Below are positions 48,661-62,979 of a DNA stretch of 64,000 nucleotides, piece after piece. The notes below the pieces were generated by a model, which had not been told where the DNA came from, made no database searches, and saw only the letters and a list, made by a program, of their open reading frames with translations. The translations under genes were made by a program, and so were the position numbers. Source of the stretch: Malurus cyaneus samueli (Eukaryota > Chordata > Aves > Passeriformes > Maluridae); contig CM019218.1 of the NCBI GenBank assembly GCA_009741485.1, forward strand, positions 40,131,358 to 40,195,357, read 5' to 3'. Position 1 is the first letter of the stretch. Each line of letters begins with the position of its first letter.

Positions 48661-51600
48661 TCAGTGAGCCATGACTTTTCTAGAAAAGAAACTTTGTTTT
48701 TTATTATCTGCTGTGCTTGTGAGAGAGTCAAGGGCTGAAACATCACAGGGACCCACGCTACAGGGTGTGAGAGGCTTCAGAATCACACAGCTTTCACAGA
48801 TCCTCAGGTTCTTCATGGACTATTAAGTAGAGGAGGGAATAGAAGTAAGTGGGCTACTGTAAAGATTCTCCAAACAGGCACATTTGACTCTGAAGATGAT
48901 CCTATCTGTGAGCATATATTTTGTGAAATATTTTCATTTTAATCATTTGTTCAAGAAGAAGGGATAAGTTTTGTTTCTCCTCTTTGTTTCAACTCCTTCT
49001 TCAGATTTACATATGAAGTGTACAGGGGCAAGTTACTCATGAAAGTAGGGCCTCAGCATGACATCAGTAAATAAAGAGCAGATGCTCAAATGTGTCCCAC
49101 CAGTTCTGCCAGGAAAACATGCACAGGGATCTTGTATGTGACCATTTTATTGAAGAGCAAAATCCCTGCAAGAGTAGAACTGTGTCCCATCAGGATTTGT
49201 CCATAATCCCAATACAGGATAACCTCCCTGATATCAGCTCACTGCCACCTCCTAGCTAAAAGCACATCTGCTGGTCTCCACTATGACACTTAAAATCACC
49301 TCTTTGAGAGCAGTATCAGTAAAACCTGGATGGATTCTTTACAAACAGAAGACTATAGTGTGGTTTGGGTAGTCCCAGAACCTGCTTTTTATTGCAAAAA
49401 GATAAAACATTGTTTGCTCTGTGATCTTAAAAAGCCTTGAGATTGTTAAATAGAATGAAATCACAAGAGTTCAGTGTCATTATTTTATACCAAAAGTACT
49501 GCATTACATTGTTTACCCTACACTGAAAGGGCTCTTGAGCAGGATTATACAATGGTTGTTGTACAGGATGCTTTTGGAAACAAAATGCACCTCTCATGAA
49601 CCAATGATGCTAAACATAAATTTTCTTTAATATTTAGCAGTGAATTAAAAAAATAAAGCAAATAAAATTCTCTTTCCTAGATTTTTTTTTTCTCCTTCTT
49701 ATTATGATTTCACTATAGGTTCCAGATAAGAGAAAGAAGATGGACTAGGAAGTAACAATTACCTTATACACATAAATAATAAAAAGAAAAAAAAAAAAGC
49801 CAAACAACCAAACCCAGCCCTGCCTATTCACAGGCCATAATAATTCTCCCTATTTTAGACAGGTGAGCCCCATCTGTCTCCAGAAGGCCTGGTGCCAAAT
49901 AAATCACCTATATCTGAAAAATCCAAGATTACACTGTTGCCCCAGTGCCCTGTTTTTTATTGCCCTAGCACTTCTCAGCTTCATCACTGTGGACCTGGAA
50001 AGCCACAAGTGGGTAATAATTAGAGAGCCAAATCTGTCCAGGGAGCCTTCCAGTAAAATTTCTTACCTGGGTCCCAGGGAGACAGCAGAAAATCCAGAAA
50101 TGAAAAACGAAAATGGCCAAGAAATATTTCTATCTTACAATAAGTTTAAAAAACTCCACACATTTTCTGAGTCCAGCAGATTTTCCACGGTCAGTCCCTA
50201 AGTCAAAGTTTTTGAGCCCTCATTCTTCAGGGTTTACAAGCAGAATGCTTAAGCTGTCCAGAGTTGTTTTTATCAGTCACTAATGATGATAAATTGTTTT
50301 CACATTTTTCTAAAGAGCTTCTAGCCTGTTTAACAGTGCATAAAATTCCATCCAGTTATACCAGATATGATTGAAGGATTTTGACAGTTCCCTCATAAAA
50401 TGGACTACTACTGTGAGTTCACTAATCCTATAAACTCTTGATTTTCATAATTTCCCATGTGATAACAGGAAAAATTGCAAATGAATCTGCATTTTCTCGC
50501 ATGTTTTATCATTATACCCGGTTCAATAAATTTGAGTTATCTTTTCCCTTGTTCTCTCTGAGCTGAAATATTATTTCCTTATTTTATCTACAAGTATTCT
50601 TGGAATCAGCAATAGCACCTGGAGTGCTGTGTAATATTCTCTCGGTGCTGACTGACTTTCTTCGTGTTCTTTCAGGACATTATTTGGGAAATAGTCTTTT
50701 ACCATTCTTAAATTTGAGAAGATCAGTCCTCTGAAATATTTTGTTCTCACATATTTAATTAGTCAAAGCCTGCTTAGCAACAATATATAGGAGGGACAAG
50801 GTGCATCAAGGCAAATAAATCAGAGGACAGTATTTTCTTGTAAGTTTTCATCCATTTTTATTATGTGTCCTTTGGTACTTAGATTTGGCTACAATACATA
50901 GAACGCTGTTATCTCTGCTGCAATTGAGGGTCCCTCTACAGATGCCCAGAGCAAATCAGAGCAAACTGTGAAGTAATTGTGGTCTGCTTAGTTCAGTCTC
51001 TTTTTTTTTAGATAGAGCTTAACAGAGTTCAAAAACATACTATCCAGGGCTTCATTAGATAGGGAAGAAGCAATAATACTCTTATATTGTAGCAGTTCTG
51101 CAACAATAGTACAGCCAAAACCCACCCTGTCGTGTCTTTCAGAATTACACCTACTGTTTCAGATTGGATTATGGGTACAATTAAGTGAAGGGGTTTTTTC
51201 CTCTTCTATGCTGGCATAACCAGGATCTAATATTTCATCTATATTTTGAAAATTCAGATATCTGAGAGATTAAAGCCTCTTTCATCTGCTGAAGTACAAT
51301 ACAACAACTCAACTTTTCTGACAGTTCCTGCAAAATTAACCTTAACACATGGTATGGAATGCCATTTTGAGTACTATTTTCCCTCCTTTTGCCTTGTGTT
51401 AATAAAACTTCCCCTGAAACAGTCCTTTGCATGGTTTTAAAATTTAGTGACAAAATCATGTAATCTTGGAAGAAAGCCTTTTGCAACATGTGTTGTGGAA
51501 TAGCAAGTGACATTTGCCCCTAAATTTCAAACTTTGGACAATATAAAAATAAAATAAATAAATATGTAAATATACATGTTTATTATGTTCTGTCCAGCAC

Positions 51601-53754
51601 TTGAGAGAGTGTTTAATGGCTACCAGTATGTGCACAAAACGTAAGCTTTTATCTGCTATATATAATTTGTTACCCTTCTAATTTTTCTTTCTCTCAGTCA
51701 TCTTTTGTCATGGCACAATCTGTATTACCCCTTCGTTTTAAAACTCTGTAAAACACATCTGCCACAACCTGAACTGACTTACAGCACCAAGGAAAGAAAG
51801 AGGATGTCACCTGGTTCAGTCTGATTCTGATGCTTGCTCTCCGCTGTGCTGCTATAACCAAAAATAATGTGATTGTTTGTATGATTAAGCAATCTAGCAC
51901 AGTAAGAATCTCATATTTCAGCACAGCCACTGAGGTAAGGGAATATGCAAGGAAATTTTCCAATCAATACACGTCTAAGTTTCACCCAAAACAGAGCAAG
52001 TGAAACATAGCAGACCTGTAAGCAGAACCAAGGCAAATAATGCCATCCTATAATTTTTTGCTCACAAAATGTTTGTTGTCATGGGGAATAGCTATTAATC
52101 CTTTTGTATTATGTACTACCTGTTACATCTCCCTGTGATGAGAATAATGCTGCCTTCAGCTCCTTTGGCCAGAGGGAAAGTCTTACTAAAGAGCACAACC
52201 ATTTTGCAAGAGGTAATTTGAGAAGCATAGGTGTGAAAAATAAGCACAGATTTAATCAGGATTAGGTGAAGAACAGAAAAGTAATAGTGTAAGTGGGATT
52301 TCTAGACTGAGAGGAGAATTAGTACTACTAGACAAAGAGAAGGAAAACCACTTTGGTGATGGGCAAGGTTGAATTGTTCTTTAATCAGATCATGGGACAT
52401 AATTGTTTTGAAGAGTTTCTATCTACATAAGAAGAAAATGTCACAGTCAGAGACTGAGACAAGAGAGGCACTGCAGGAGCAAAGAATCAGCAACAAAACC
52501 TTAGTATTTGATGCTAAAAGAACAGTTTTGAGATACAGTTTTTGAGTTTTACAAAGTTGTCAGAAGCTTTCAGAATCTAGACTGGAAAACCAGAATATTT
52601 AGACATCCTGTGTATCTTTTTTTGAAAGCCAATATTCAGGGTATGGGGCACAGATCAGAAGACAAATAAACAACACCAGTTTATTTATTTAACATAGCAG
52701 CTAAAGAAAATAATTTAAATTTTCTTGATGACTATTTCAGCAAAAAGTGGTGACAGGCAAACCAAATAAGGAAATCTCTTTGAACTTCACTTTAGGCTTT
52801 GACAAGGTTCTTTGTAAGACACAGAAGTCACCAAGTAAATAGGTACAGAACACTAAATCAGACCAGATGCTCTCTACGACGAAAATGCAAACCAAAATAA
52901 TTTAAGGATTAAAAAGTAAAGTTTCAATGTAAAAGAGAAAATTAATTGAATTAGAATAAATCTGCTCAGATTTTCAACACTTGGATGTCTAAGATTTCAA
53001 ACTACAGTGTTGAATAAAGACAACACAAGAGCACATTTTCTACACTCTGATTTTAGTAAAAGGCTAGCAAAAACCCAGAAAATTTCAAAACCCTACTCAA
53101 GGAAAGTAAACTTACAATAACTTAATAAAGCTCTCTGTAACATTAAAAGTGAATGTTGACCAATAGAAAATGAAACATGTCAGAAATAACTGTCAGAATA
53201 AATCTTGTATTTTAACAATTTCATAAACTTGTTTTGAAGAAAAATAAATGAATCATTGAAGAGAGACCAGTGAAGGTCACTGCTGAATGTGTCAGCTGTT
53301 AAAAGAGATCTTGAAAATAAAACTCACAAAGATTATGATTAAAAATAAAGCTGCAGTGATGTAGATCAATGGTGTTACTTCACCTTTGTATAGCTGCTTT
53401 CAATCTGATCATTCCATCTGGAGCGGAGCGATAGTAACAGATGCATCCTAAAAACAGTGTAATGTAGGTCATCAAGAAGGTCTTGAGTGAGGAAAGGTTG
53501 GGATTTATAGGAGGATTCACGTAAGAGTATATGTGGAAGAGTCAGCTCTTCTCAGGACTTTCAGGATCCAAGACCTTGTGCCAGCCATTTGAAGCAAGTT
53601 GTCAGTTCTGAGAATAAATACATTGTTTAGCCATTACTGTCCTTTTTTCTGTCTTCCAGTTGTTTCACCTCATATTGCTTGAGATGTCTGTAGGGGAATT
53701 TATCATGATCTCTTTGGCTGTTTGGGACACTACTGCCTATGCATTGCCTTTACA

Positions 53755-53756
<2 letters not shown>
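48661..53756. other. Unique sequence, no gene seen
   Basis: No exon, RNA gene or repeat family is recognised. A 112-codon open frame at 49863-50201 has no domain and no coding-like context. AT-rich low complexity occurs at about 51536-51585. Confidence 0.5.

Positions 53757-53785
<29 letters not shown>
53757..53785 (+). repeat. Poly(A) tract, 29 bases
   Basis: A pure A29 run follows 'cctttacaat'. The apparent AATAAA at its start is made of the tract itself and lies too close to serve as the poly(A) signal of a retroposed mRNA. No parent gene is recognisable upstream. Confidence 0.95.
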
Positions 53786-54001
53786 CAGAAGAATTTTCCT
53801 CAGTCACTCTTGGTCTCTGCACAGCAGTTTTCATTTCAGCCTAGACTCCCTGCCAATCTTAATGGTCGCACTCTGGCACCAAGGGAAGAGCAAATCTGGC
53901 AGAGTAGGATCTGCTGGAGCCAGTTTACCAGCAGGGCAGAGAATTTGCTGTGGTTCTAATTGAAAAAAGCATCCTCATTTGGGCTTTTGCCTTCCCTATC
54001 A

Positions 54002-54017
54002 CTCTCTCTCTCTCTCT
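54002..54017 (+). repeat. CT dinucleotide repeat, eight copies
   Basis: A pure (CT)8 run inside unique sequence forms a short microsatellite. Confidence 0.9.
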
Positions 54018-57000
54018 GTGCTGGCTTCCTGTTAAGCTCTATTGTGTTTTTGCCAATGCAGTCATCATATTCTCTAGATATTTGATTTACATAATTGAAG
54101 CAGTCCAGCTTATTTTAGGAAAATTACAACTTTGTGGGAAAAAATAACTTATGCAGTAATTATAGCAAAAATGTTCTGCTTTGTGTCAGACACAATGAAA
54201 TTAGTGAGTTTAAAAATTAAAAGCAAGGTCCTTTTAGCACTCTGTGTCATTTTTAAAAGAAGAATGAATACTCTTAAGAAGCAGCTTTGCATATTAATCA
54301 CAGTGACTGGGAACATTTCTTGTTAAGATATATGATGATAGAAACTATTAAAAGAAATATTGAATGAAGGAAATTAATTTTTCTGCAGAAAAAACTTTCC
54401 TGACATGCTGTAAGATAAGTTTGCACTGTATGTGTTTTCATTAAAGAAAATTGTTTTATTGAAAGTTAGCTGTTATACAAGAAGAAATGTTGAATCTGTG
54501 TTGATTTCATCCAGGATTTATCCAAGTTGTTGTCAGCCAAGAAAACAAGATTCTGATGGTTTGGTTCTCATTAGTGTACAGTTACTCTGTGCATAGCGAC
54601 TACTTACAAAACAAAAGGTGCAATAGTGATCATAAAATAAAAATCACATAAAATAAGAAGAAAGAACTGTGTAAATGTGAAAACAAGCTGGAGTTGCAAT
54701 ACATGCCAGAGATCACACATATCATAAACAGGACTGATGCCTGCTGACAACCAGAGAGAAACAGAGTAGCAGCAATTAGAATGTGGATAAACTAATTACA
54801 TACTTGAAGATAGTTTTAAGATGTTATCTTTTTCTTTCAATAATGAAGACAAATCCACTCATTGCAATTATCCATTGCATCCAAAATTTTCTCACACTGC
54901 TGCTCTTTTCTTCCTAAAACAGCCTGGATTTTGGTCTTCCCACGCAGATCTTTTAGGGAAAATACTTATCATCATACACCATTCTTAAGAAACTCCAGAT
55001 CATACTCAGAAAAGATTCAGAATTAATTCCACATTTGTAGAACCCTCTTAAGGAACAACTTATGCACCAGGAGCACTTGATTGTCTCAGCCAAATAGGCA
55101 ATTAAAAAGGTTTTTCTAATCAGCACTCTTTTTAAAATCGCCTCAAAGCTAAGCTGAAATGCTGAAAGGTCAGTTCATGTCAAAGAGGAATCCACGGGTT
55201 CACACTATGTTCAGATCCCTTCTCACAGCAGAACTACAGTGCAGTGAGTGGCATTGAGTGGCTCTGTGTATTTCACTAACATAATCCTCAGCAGCCACCA
55301 TTTCCAGTGACAAATCTGCTACAGTTCACCTCTGAAAATGAAGTTTCTCTGCAAAATCTGTGACAAAAAAAATTTCATACAAATAGTCTTTATTTGAATA
55401 AATCAGAAAACCTAAAACTAAAGTCAAACCTAATTTCAAGCACATTCATTGCTATATGACTATACTTGCTTCCCTTATATTTCCTTGTAGCTTTTTGAAA
55501 AGTAATATATCTTCTATTGTATTTTTTTTTCCTTTTTTAACAACAGAGGAGGCTTTTTTTAGAGATGCAGAAATACCTCTGTGCTGAATAGCAACTTTTT
55601 CTTTCAACAGATTCTATAGGTAGTTTCAAGTTCAATCCGGACCACGGAAACAGATTTCAGGAATATCATCTATCCCACTATCTAACTTTATGCATCATAT
55701 CCAGCATTATGTTGCCTGTTTTGTTCCTCTTCATCAGTTGCCATTCTGAGGCCCATAGGGAACAATTTCTGAAGGCAGGATATGATCAGAACATGTCAGG
55801 ATCTAGACAAACAGCCCAGCTGTTTTCTTCCTTTCTTTCAAGCTATGGTTTCACTTTTCCCCCATTTAATTCAGTTAAATTACTTTTATGACTAACAACA
55901 CAGTGTTCACACTTTAATGGTATGGTTACCTAATTAGCTTATTGGTCAAAGAAAGATGCTGCTTTATAATTAATTAGGAAGAGAGCACATATGTGTCTGA
56001 AATGAAGGGCAAAATGTGTTCCACTCCGAGTGGTTAATCAGACATTTATTGACCTTCTAGGTACTACTGCATAACACAAAAACCATAAAACACACCCTGT
56101 TTCAACACACTAATGCAATCACAGACTTACTTCAAACCAAATTGAGTAAATTTGCTCCAAATAAAACCAAAGCAGCTCCGTCCACACATTTCAGGGCTTA
56201 CAATATACTGCAAGTGTTGATGTACATCTGAGAAAGAAATACAGCTTGCTTGGAAAATAGCAGTATAAAATGGAAAAGATGGAGAAAGAAAAACAAAATA
56301 AAACAAACAAACAAATCACTCCAAAATTTCTCTATCTGTATTCACCTACCTGCAACAAGGTAAACACATCAACACAAAAGACATTCTCTTAGGAATTGAC
56401 TGACTTTGTGTTGTGGCCGCCCACCCTATACACATAATGTGAGATTATTTTATCTAACTCACAGCTGAAATATAGTAGCCAGTGTTTTCTTTAAATAGGT
56501 TAAAAAAATATGCTAACCCAAATAATATATTTTAAAAACTCAACTTGGGAAAAATAGTCTAAAAAATGCTGAAAAATCAATATCACAGGGCAGAAAAAAA
56601 GGGGCAGAAAAGGATTCAGGGTTAAAAAGTAAAGACAGTTTGGATGAAGACCTTAGAATATTTACCATCAATATGAATAGAATATATCCATTTATTGGCC
56701 CCATTTGAGATTGATCATTAGCAATTACAGACAAAATAGTAGCATAACTCTAGATAATGTCTCACATTAGCCACCAGGAAGAAATAAATAGCAGATAGTT
56801 TGACCTTAACTATCTCACAGTCTTGTCCTAGCTTGCCCTGATGAGCACTGACTTCATAATTTAGACAAATATTTAATCTTGAAAATTAGTTTTCTCGCAT
56901 TTTTGCAGTCCACTGAATATACTTGGAATGAATCCACTAAACTGTTGTTTTTCCATGGCAGAGAAGTGTTTGCTTTATATACAGGCATTCTTTTCCTTTC

Positions 57001-60000
57001 TAATTCAATCAGCAAAATTCAAAGCCAGCATATATTATACATCAGCTTGTGTCATTAGGAGATAGTGACAGGTTACCCAGCCCTATTTGGCGAAAATTAA
57101 TTTCATGCAAGTGCTGTGTACAGAGCACAGACATCTAGAGTCAGTCCTAAGTATTTGATGTAAGTGGGTACAACCTGGTAACATATGGTTTAAGGCCTTT
57201 TTACATAACCTCCTTCTTGCTGATGCATTTTGAAAATAGCTCAAGGGGGACAATCTGGTTTAGCTAGGAAGTAAGTGCTGCAGTTTGATACAAATCCACA
57301 TGTTTACCCCGTGAGCACTAAGCAGTTTGATTTCCTGTCTAGCTGGTGTTGATTAGTGTTGCAAAGTGAATACAATGATAACTTGACATTGCAGAAAAAC
57401 CTTCCAACCTAAAAGGGTTATTTATCCATATTCACTCTTCATGCATGCTGATGTCTCTCCACCTCCCCTTGACTTGTTCAATTTTACTCATGTGACTTTA
57501 TCATCAGCAGCTCTGGGGCTAGATGACCTTTAAAGGCATAAGAGAAGATTCCAGTGTGCAGTTTGTCACCTAGCTGGGATCAGAAGACAGGGGACGTGAG
57601 GAATAAATATGCAATTCTTCTACCTCTAGAACATACAGCAAGCTGATCAAGTGCCTCTAGTTACTTGAGCCAGATTACTTACACTGATTCACTTACATAT
57701 GTGCAAATTACAAATTATATTCCAATACCTTTGAAGATATTTTTAATATGTTTTTTGCCATTCTCCCATTATTTGGACTAATTTTTTTTTTGCTCTTGCG
57801 TTTTGTTTGCAAACTTTGTGAACGACATCTGTTAATTCAGAAAATTACAAGATTTTTGTCCGAATCCAACTGGTCCTTAATAGGGAGGAGCAAATGTCTT
57901 TACGTTTGGTATTAGTGACACACAGCTTGGTATTAAATCAAAGGATTGTCAGTGTACAAATCCATTGCTTCATTTAGAGAAGAAACCAGAAAGGAGTGTA
58001 GGACTGCCATGTGGCACCACCCTGGCAAAGGATCTTTGTCCTGTCTTGGACATCTCTCCCTTTCTCTCTCTGATTACAGACCAGTATAAAATACCATGTC
58101 TCACCTTTCTTCTCCAAGCTCAACAACTCCCTTTCAAATAATGTGGCCTTTAAAAGGAAAGTGACTATACACAGTTTCTTTACAAGTCAAAGAAGCCTTA
58201 AATCTTTAGATGCCAGAACAAGAAAAATCTGAGCAGCATCTTCCACCAAATACTGAATGCTTATAAATCAGCAGCCTGGGCATAAGCCAATATCACCTTT
58301 CAGTGTAGAGCAGCATTTCTATTGACCTTCCATGCTACCAGTAGGAATGAAGATTGCATTTTATTTCATAGTAGGTCTTATTGAAAGCATGATGTCTTTC
58401 CTGATGTGTTTCAAGCTACAACAGGGAAGGAAATGAGTGTGTGTTCCCATTAACAAATCCACAGTTGCATTGTGCACTGCAGATTTCAGATACAGTTTAT
58501 ACACAGTGGTAGTCACAAAAAGCCAAACAATCAGAAATGGTTGTACAGGGTTGATACAGCAGTAACTTGGCACACAATTTGCAGAATTGCTGCATTTTTC
58601 CGTGTATTTGCTACAAGCCTATTTCCCTTCAGTTTTGTGTGCAAGACTGGGGTGAAAATTACAGGGTTTTTCAGGATTGTAATGTGATTTTTATTGCATT
58701 ATCATTTATTATAGAATTCATTACCAAAATGTTACTCTATTTGAAATTTTCCTACAATGCAGGGTTTTTTTTTTTCCTAGTCACAAATCCACATGGCACT
58801 CATATGCATTGAAAGAGTAATTCTTTAAATGTGAACTTTTTCAGGTGTTTGTTTTCGGTGTTTTTTTAATTAATCTTATGGGAGATCCAAAATGGCATAT
58901 GCATAAGATACTTTCAATCATGATAAAAATTGAGCTTTCCTCAGTAAGATCAGCCCTGGAGAAATATCTATATTATTTATTTCACCTAAGCTACCTCTCA
59001 GGAAATTCAGATTGCCTAGCACTATGTAGGCAATCAGTCATTGCAATGTAGGTTTCTAGCACCTACACACACACTTTTTGGAAAACAAACCATAAACAGG
59101 TTTCTCTGATATCTGTTCCTCAGTTTCTGCAGGGTTAAAACAAAACTGAGTATGCAAATCTACTTCAAAGAGACTTGAAGATCTAAGAGCTGCAGACAGA
59201 GAATGAGCAAGAGGAGATTCCAGAAGTGTCATAGATAAATAAGCTGTCACTGATAATTGCTGAGTCCTAATACAAATAGAGACATTCTGTCATGTGCCTT
59301 TGGGAACCTTCCTACAGGGCAAACTCTGAATAGGCAAAAACCTGAAGTTGGTCACTCTACACAGGCTGAAACCATCCTGTCCTTCCATGAGTCAGAACTT
59401 TCTCCTTGAGAGTTTTGTTGGAATAGAATTTTGAATGGTAACAAGATTTCAACTTTCATCCACACTTTAAAAACCTCTTAACTCTAACTTGGATTAGTCT
59501 TCTGTAAAATAAAGGTGTGTTTCCGGCATCAAGATAGTTATCTTGATTTAAAAACTTATTGGAGATAAAAGAGAGGTACCTTTATCAGGCTTCCAGCAGC
59601 TACCTCGATGTAAATAGAGTTCCTTGCTTCTGCTAGGATTTTACATAGGTTCACTATTTTGATGCAATAAAGCATGTAAAAGTTTGATGCAAAGATAAGT
59701 TTTTACTTTTCTCCAGTGGAGATAATGCTTTAGCTACTGGCAGTCAATGTTATTAGTCCACAATGAAAATCATTTCATATCTCTGATGGTTGGTCAATCT
59801 CTACAAATTACAGATGTTCAAAGACTTGTTAATGTGTGTAAATTTATATTTTTCCAAACTATTTCTAATGCATGCAAACTCACTATCTTAGGAACTAAAG
59901 AGTTCTCTAATGGCAGGTTGCCACTTTAGTTAAAAGCAACATAACAAACAACTTTTCCCGAGTTTTTCCCTTCTCTTTTTCAAATACAATATCTAATGAA

Positions 60001-61499
60001 ATAAAAGAACTGATAAAAAAAAACACATTAGGGAAAAAAAAGTGTATGCAGTTGGCTAATAAAGTACAGAAGAGCTGCAGCTTGACATTTAGATGTCATT
60101 AAGTATCAAAGATAACACACAAATTATCTGGGCTCAAATCCAACTTATGTGTATAATGGCAATATAATCAGAGGACACACTATTCAATGAACTGTGCTGT
60201 CTAATGTAATTCTGTTCTGTTTCTTAGTCCTACCTTACAGTATCCATCACTTTTATTGTTAGTGTTACCTACTATCATGAGTTTTGTTTAAACTATAAAG
60301 CATCACAACTGAATTATCCTATTACACCAGCTCCTGACACTGATAAATTGTTAGCAATGGTAATCTCATATAAATTATTGCCTGTGTTTTCTGGTCTGTA
60401 GAATTACCACTAGTTACTAGAATTTCGTTCATGCCAATTAAAAAAAAAAATTAAAAGGGAATTAAATACCCAAAACTTCTTCCATAAATGTGCAATTTTA
60501 TAAAGGATTCAAATTCCAGATAAATATTTTACAAGTTGAAGGATGAAGTGACTCATTAACAGACAAAATGGGAATGAAAAGACACTAAATAGTTTTAGAG
60601 TCTGCTCCATAGAAGTCCAAATAATATACACAATAACATATAATAACATCCTTAAAGTGATATAATATGAGGAGCTATGTAACAGTAGCTAGCTGCAGAC
60701 CCCAAAAGGATAGGAACCAATCCTTTACACCCAGTCAGGGTGTGGGAACCAAATCCATAAATGTTGAATGGTCCCTGAAGGTTGATATTTGTCTGGGGAA
60801 AAAATCAGACAAAACCAGAACCACAAAACTGTCGAAATCATGTAACTACTGGCCCTTTTTAAAAGGGGGTGCTTGTTACAAGGACATTGCTAACTGACTG
60901 CAGAAGTAAGTCTAACACACTGCATCATGCCACCGTCAGTTTTCTGTCCTGCCAGAGCTCTGCTGGTTGGCCACAGAGCTGCTCAGCAGATACTCTCCAG
61001 CTGAGAGATTATCATATTATTGGATTTCCCTCATGTTTCGTTTCTCCCATTGTCCTCTCTCCAACCAACCAACCCACCCATATTTGTTCTATTCCTTTGC
61101 CCTATTGGCATCAGTTTGACTGATTTTGCAGCTTTGTTTAGTAATTTTAGCTGCAGAGACTCCCAAGAAACCAGCAGCCCTTCATTCTGTTTTGACATTC
61201 TTTGCCCTATGAGAGCTCCAAGCACTCCTCTTTCTCTCCCTATAAAGTCCATTAGTTTCTGCCATTGGTGTTTTATTGTTATCTTACCTCATAGAATCTC
61301 TTTGTGCAAATATAAATGCATTTCCTTTTAAAATGCACCATAGGAGACATCTGTTCTGATTAGACCATGCTGGTATAATCAAATATAAGCTAAAGAATAT
61401 GGTTCCCCAAGAATTATAAAAACTAGCTAATGAAGAAATAAGAAGTGATCATCCTGAAGAGAAGGGACAGGCATAAGTCCCAGCAGCATTTAAAAAAAA
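54018..61499. other. Unique AT-rich sequence, no gene seen
   Basis: No coding exon, RNA gene or classified mobile element is recognised over about 7.5 kb. Noted but not called: a 13-bp palindrome CCACTCCGAGTGG (56021-56033), an A/C-rich simple repeat near 56290-56316, and a CR1-like 22-base word at 57515-57536. Another CR1-like word lies near 60853-60870. All open frames are short and domain-free. Confidence 0.5.
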
Positions 61500-62300
61500 A
61501 TCATTAATTATTTTGACACAAGAAATGTGCTAATGAAATTCACTGCCAGCCCTGGTCGAGAGATAATGTCAATACAGGGAAAAGTTGTAATATCACAAAA
61601 GAAGGACTGAAAGTCCTCTGGGACCAAAGCAGAAGATAAAAGGACAGAGTACAAAGTCATGCATGCAAGAGTAAAAGAAGAATTTCTGCTGTATGCTAGA
61701 AACAAGTTATCCATAGATAATTTGGTGACAATGAGACATTACAATGATTCAACTGTAATAAATGCAAAAGCTGTCAAGAGTGCTTTAGGACAAATGTTTC
61801 CAGATGAAACTCCGAGGTTATGTGTATTAAAGGCACACAGAAATATATTGTTTCGTACAGGCAGTTTGGGATGCTGATGTTCAAGAGTGACAAACTCAGC
61901 CTGAACCAATTCAGGGAGGAGCATTAGGAGCAGGAGATGGCTGGAGACAGCCAGACTTATGAGTGGGCTTAGGTTAAAAAAAAAAGACTAATAGGATACA
62001 TGATTGCTTTGCATGGATAACTCTGGGAAATAAATGCCAGTGTGAGAAGAGAGCTGTTTAAGCTAAAGGATGTAAACAGACCATGGAGCACAGAGCTGCT
62101 AACAGGCTATGACTAAATATAGGCTGGAGCAAGAAGCTTTCTATTAGAAGAGCAAAACTGTGGAATAGCCTATTTATACACTACCACAGCAGCAGAAGAA
62201 AAAACATATTTTATTACAAGATGAGGCTGGAAAATGTTCTGGACCATGGCTGTCTGCAGTGGGAGATTCATCTGAAATCGTGCATTTGTTAGCATAAATT
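61500..62300 (+). mobile_element. Old CR1 LINE, C-terminal RT region and 3' flank (sense)
   Basis: Read on the plus strand, a series of blocks follows the order of the CR1/L3-type ORF2 end seen in birds and turtles. They include 'gtacaaagtcatgcatgcaa', 'aatttctgctgtatgctaga', 'aaaagctgtcaagagtgctt', 'ttcaagagtgacaaactcag', 'aggatacatgattgctttgc', 'ctgctaacaggctatgacta' and 'aatataggctggagcaagaa', then 'aaactgtggaatagcctatt'. These correspond to the end of the reverse transcriptase and the stretch after it. Stops, indels and heavy divergence show an ancient dead copy. The clearest part is about 61640-62240. The terminal CR1 repeat is not recognisable. Confidence 0.78.
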
Positions 62301-62979
62301 CAGGGTAAAGCCTTATCTCCACTAGAATGCAACACAGCTGAAAGGCTGTGGACATGCACTACAAATTCATTCTTGCCAATGAAAGAAACAACTGCTTTCA
62401 ACAGCTGGTGTGAGTGTCCCCGTGCTGAAGTTATCACTCAAACCAGGCAAGCAGCCGTCCCAAGTCATTGCAGGCAAAAACTGCCAGGTCACTTTCAATT
62501 CCCTCCCTGACATGCATTGGCTGATTCTGCCTGAAGCAATTTAGGGAATGCTCATGGAAAATACTTTGCTGGCAGATACAGGTGACGAGCAGCAAGATGA
62601 GGTAATTTCTTCCACCAACACAGCAAGATCAGAAACATGACATTTTTTGCATCTTATTGCACTGTGTCACAAAACTGGACAACTGCTTATTTTGAACCCA
62701 ATTGAATTGGTATAAATATACCTATGTTAAAATATTTCATTCCCAAATGTTTTATTCTACTAGGATACATAGTGATATAAATATTTCAGTGAAATATAGT
62801 GTTCCTAATCTAAATAGTTGCTCTGGGTTAAAAGTCATGTGTAGATGAAGCCTAGAAGAAGCAGGCATTATCTATCTACACTGTTGTTCTGATGAGACCA
62901 AAGTAATAGTAATGACATTACACTGAAGTCCTGACACAATTAGCAAGCATGCTGAAATGAAAAAAAAAATCACTTTACT
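62301..62979. other. Unique sequence, no gene seen
   Basis: No gene or further repeat is recognised. The first part may be the decayed tail of the preceding CR1. Confidence 0.45.

Noticed and set aside
49863..50201. 112-codon open frame (+ strand) with a short hydrophobic segment
   Set aside because: The hydrophobic stretch alone is weak evidence. Nothing matches a known protein family and no flanking splice sites are convincing.
53740..53785. Possible processed pseudogene ending in AATAAA plus poly(A)
   Set aside because: AATAAA is formed by the poly(A) run itself with no spacing, and no mRNA-like sequence or target-site duplication was seen upstream.
56021..56033. CCACTCCGAGTGG palindrome
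   Set aside because: It is a perfect 13-bp inverted repeat, but nothing around it supports a specific binding site. Short palindromes like this are expected by chance in 64 kb.
57515..57536. CR1-like 'ggggctagatgacctttaaa' word
   Set aside because: It resembles the CR1 3' region, but neither the preceding sequence nor the terminal repeat is present, and one 22-base word is not enough.
60853..60885. CCCTTTT-T-AAAAGGG palindrome resembling part of antisense CR1 RT
   Set aside because: The similarity stops on both sides after a few bases. It may be a decayed CR1 or chance.
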